In this document: piece after piece, positions 62,103 to 64,000 of the stretch
Layout of the letters: each line of letters starts with the position of its first letter
Position numbering within the stretch: the stretch's first letter is position 1
From: Meridianimarinicoccus roseus
GTDB lineage: Bacteria; Pseudomonadota; Alphaproteobacteria; Rhodobacterales; Rhodobacteraceae
Assembly (NCBI RefSeq): GCF_003172915.1
Contig: NZ_QGKU01000025.1
Location: 48,815 to 112,814 of the forward strand
Direction: 5' to 3'
DNA: 64,000 nt
Notes under the pieces: model-generated
What the model saw: only the letters and a program-made list of their open reading frames with translations
The model's database searches: none
What the model was told of the DNA's origin: nothing
Made by a program: the position numbers and the translations under genes

Positions 62103-63518
62103 ATGTCTCGTTACCCTCGTGATTTTTGTGGTCATGGGCCTTTGGTTCCGGATCCTTGCTGGCCTGGGGGTGCGCGGATCGCGGTTCAGATCGTTTTGAA
62201 CTACGAGGAGGGGGGCGAGAACTGCGTTCTGCACGGGGACGCGGCGTCGGAGGCGTTTCTGTCGGAGATCGTGGGCGCGGCGGCCTGGCCGGGCCAGCGG
62301 CACTGGAACATGGAATCGATCTACGAATACGGCGCGCGGGCCGGGTTCTGGCGGCTGCACCGGATGATGGCGGACCTTCCGGTCACGGTGTTCGGCGTGG
62401 CCACGGCGCTGGCGCGCGGCCCCGAACAGGTTGCGGCGATGCAGGCGGCGGGCTGGGAGATCGCCAGCCACGGGCTGAAATGGATCGAGTACAAGGACAT
62501 GGACCCGGCGCAGGAGGCCGCCGACATGGCCGAGGCGATCCGCCTGCACACCGAGGTCACGGGCGCAGCCCCGCGCGGCTGGTACACCGGGCGCTGTTCG
62601 ATGCAGACGGTGGAGCTGGCCGCGCAGACGGGCGGCTTCGCCTATGTCGCGGACAGCTACGCCGACGATCTGCCCTACTGGATCGAGGCGGGCGGGCGCG
62701 CGCAGCTGGTCGTGCCCTACACGCTGGACGCGAACGACATGCGCTTCGCCACGCCGCAGGGCTTCAATTCGGGCGAGCAGTTCTTCACCTACCTGCGCGA
62801 CAGTTTCGATTGTCTTTACGCCGAAGGGGTGGCGGGCGCGCCGAAGATGATGTCGGTGGGGCTGCACTGCCGTCTTGCCGGGCGTCCGGGGCGGGCGGTT
62901 GCGCTGCGCCGGTTCCTCGATCACGTGCGCGGCCATGACGGGGTGTGGTTCGCCACGCGCGAGCAGATCGCGGATCACTGGGCGGCGACCCATCCGCCCG
63001 CGGCGGCCGGAACGCGCCCGTCGCGGATGGACCGGGCCGGGTTCGTGGCGGCCTTCGGCGGCGTGTTCGAACATTCGCCCTGGGTGGCGGAGCGGGCCTT
63101 CGCGCTGGAACTCGGCCCGGCGCATGACACGGCGACGGGGCTGTCCTCGGCGCTGGTGCGGGCGTTCCGCGGCGGATCGGAGGCGGAGCGGCTGGAGGTG
63201 CTGCGCGCGCATCCCGACCTCGCGGGCAAGCTGGCGGCGGCGCGGCGGCTGACGGCGGACAGCGCGGCGGAACAGGCGGGGGCGGGGCTGGATGCGCTGA
63301 CCGACACGGAGCGGGCGTCGTTCACGCGGCTGAACGCGGCCTACACGGACCGGTTCGGCTTTCCGTTCATCATCGCGGTGCGCGACCACGACAAGGCGGG
63401 GATCCTGCGCGCGTTCGAGCGGCGGCTGGGCAACGCGCCGGAGGCCGAGTTCGCCGAGGCCTGCCGCCAGGTGGAACGGATCGCGGCGCTGCGGGTGCGG
63501 GACCTGCTGGCGCGATGA
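62103..63518 (+). CDS. puuE: Bifunctional PuuE-type allantoinase / OHCU decarboxylase
   Basis: A 471-residue fusion. Residues 1 to about 305 are a polysaccharide-deacetylase-fold allantoinase (metal-independent PuuE type): GGARIAVQIVLNYEEGGENC, ARAGFWRLHRMM, IASHGLKWIEYK and WYTGRCSMQTVELA. Residues about 310-471 are a 2-oxo-4-hydroxy-4-carboxy-5-ureidoimidazoline decarboxylase: FGGVFEHSPWVAERAF and LRAHPDLAGKLAAARRL. The two steps flank S-allantoin in uric acid breakdown, so the fusion covers OHCU to allantoin and allantoin to allantoate. GGAGG lies nine bases before the ATG. The first 25 codons are unusually T-ending compared with the rest. The stop overlaps allA (ATGA). Confidence 0.92.
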   Translation: MSRYPRDFCGHGPLVPDPCWPGGARIAVQIVLNYEEGGENCVLHGDAASEAFLSEIVGAAAWPGQRHWNMESIYEYGARAGFWRLHRMMADLPVTVFGVATALARGPEQVAAMQAAGWEIASHGLKWIEYKDMDPAQEAADMAEAIRLHTEVTGAAPRGWYTGRCSMQTVELAAQTGGFAYVADSYADDLPYWIEAGGRAQLVVPYTLDANDMRFATPQGFNSGEQFFTYLRDSFDCLYAEGVAGAPKMMSVGLHCRLAGRPGRAVALRRFLDHVRGHDGVWFATREQIADHWAATHPPAAAGTRPSRMDRAGFVAAFGGVFEHSPWVAERAFALELGPAHDTATGLSSALVRAFRGGSEAERLEVLRAHPDLAGKLAAARRLTADSAAEQAGAGLDALTDTERASFTRLNAAYTDRFGFPFIIAVRDHDKAGILRAFERRLGNAPEAEFAEACRQVERIAALRVRDLLAR

Positions 63519-64000
63519 GCCGGACGATCGCCGCACAGCCGCTGACGCAGGCCGGGTTCGCGCCCTTCGGCGAGGTGCTGGAGGCGGCGGGGGCGCCGGA
63601 CCGGATCATCAATCGCGGGCTGTGCGGGCGGTTCCACGACCGGGCGGGGCTGGATTTCGGCGACGGGCGGGCGGGGATCAGCCTGTTCCAGGCCGTGCCG
63701 CGCACGCTGCCGCTGGAACTCGACCTGCTGGAGCGGCACCCGGAGGGCAGCCAGGCCTTCGTGCCGATGGGGCCCGAGCCGTTCCTTGTGGTGGTCGCGC
63801 CCGACGACGGCGGGGTGCCGGGCCGCCCGCTGGCCTTCGTGACGGCCCCCGGCCAGGGCATCAACCTGCGCCGCGGCACCTGGCACGGCGTGCTGACCCC
63901 GCTGCACCCCCCGGGCCTGTTCGCCGTCATCGACCGCATCGGCCCCGGAGCGAACCTGCAAGAACACGACATCAACCCCCCCTACACCATCACACAAACC
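63515..64000 (+). CDS. allA: Ureidoglycolate lyase, 3' end outside the window
   Basis: A frame open from the ATG at 63515 to the window edge gives 162 residues. It starts MSRTIAAQPLTQAGFAPFGE, has QAVPRTLPLELDLLERHPEG and GSQAFVPMGP, and the family signature NLRRGTWHGVLTPL. That matches AllA, which splits ureidoglycolate into glyoxylate and urea. The usual length is about 160-170, so only a few residues and the stop are missing. It is translationally coupled to puuE and completes the ureide pathway with it. Confidence 0.9.
   Translation, partial: MSRTIAAQPLTQAGFAPFGEVLEAAGAPDRIINRGLCGRFHDRAGLDFGDGRAGISLFQAVPRTLPLELDLLERHPEGSQAFVPMGPEPFLVVVAPDDGGVPGRPLAFVTAPGQGINLRRGTWHGVLTPLHPPGLFAVIDRIGPGANLQEHDINPPYTITQT

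Overview
The window looks like chromosomal DNA of a GC-rich alphaproteobacterium, most likely a member of the Rhodobacteraceae. This is inferred from the very GC-rich third codon positions, the tight operons with many ATGA stop/start overlaps, the gene order of the glycogen and leucine operons, and the lipoyl-LpdA fusion. I see no tRNA, rRNA, CRISPR array, transposase, integrase or phage gene. It reads as metabolic core and near-core sequence, not an island.

Layout: 1-2216 is the end of a sugar-use block (SGNH hydrolase, RbsD/FucU mutarotase, ribokinase) closed by a strong hairpin. 2387-5288 is a small uncharacterised cluster: a zinc-free MDR dehydrogenase, a degenerate 6-pyruvoyl-tetrahydropterin-synthase-fold protein, a methyltransferase, and a convergent stand-alone RibD reductase domain. 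5423-6535 is mtnA (methionine salvage). 6617-20387, on the minus strand, is a seven-gene glycogen operon read glgP-glgB-glgC-glgA-glgX-malQ and a GH13-like, probably glucosylglycerol-degrading hydrolase. 20655-30153, on the plus strand, holds a small lipoprotein, a fused alpha/beta 2-oxoacid dehydrogenase E1, and the leucine/isovalerate (liu) operon with a secreted LprI-family gene inside it. 30150-32844 (minus) holds a DUF2254 membrane protein and an MFS transporter.

A 577-base region with several palindromes precedes the pyruvate dehydrogenase operon aceE-aceF-lpdA (33422-39141). 39252-44900 holds a DUF808 membrane protein, a convergent three-gene MoxR ATPase / VWA / membrane-protein operon, and a membrane-fused alpha/beta hydrolase. 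44910-51671 holds a hybrid histidine kinase, a GNAT-nitrilase fusion, and three envelope-type proteins, two of which share a C-terminal domain type. 51787-54840 is a copper-export unit, copA-cueR, with a CueR-type promoter. 55057-57348 is a DbpA-like DEAD-box helicase with a long basic tail. 57435-60424 is a GbsR/MarR-type regulator with cytochrome bd oxidase genes. 60487-64000 holds pxpA, hyi, a puuE-type allantoinase/OHCU decarboxylase fusion, and allA, which runs off the window.

How the genes work together: the window covers carbon storage (glycogen), entry of pyruvate and leucine carbon into acetyl-CoA, bd-type respiration, copper export and ureide/oxoproline use. The part most likely to hide unknown chemistry is the 2387-5288 cluster. 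Its PTPS-fold protein lacks the catalytic Cys and His and one zinc ligand of the family, and it sits with three other enzymes typical of modifying a small pterin- or pyrimidine-like molecule.
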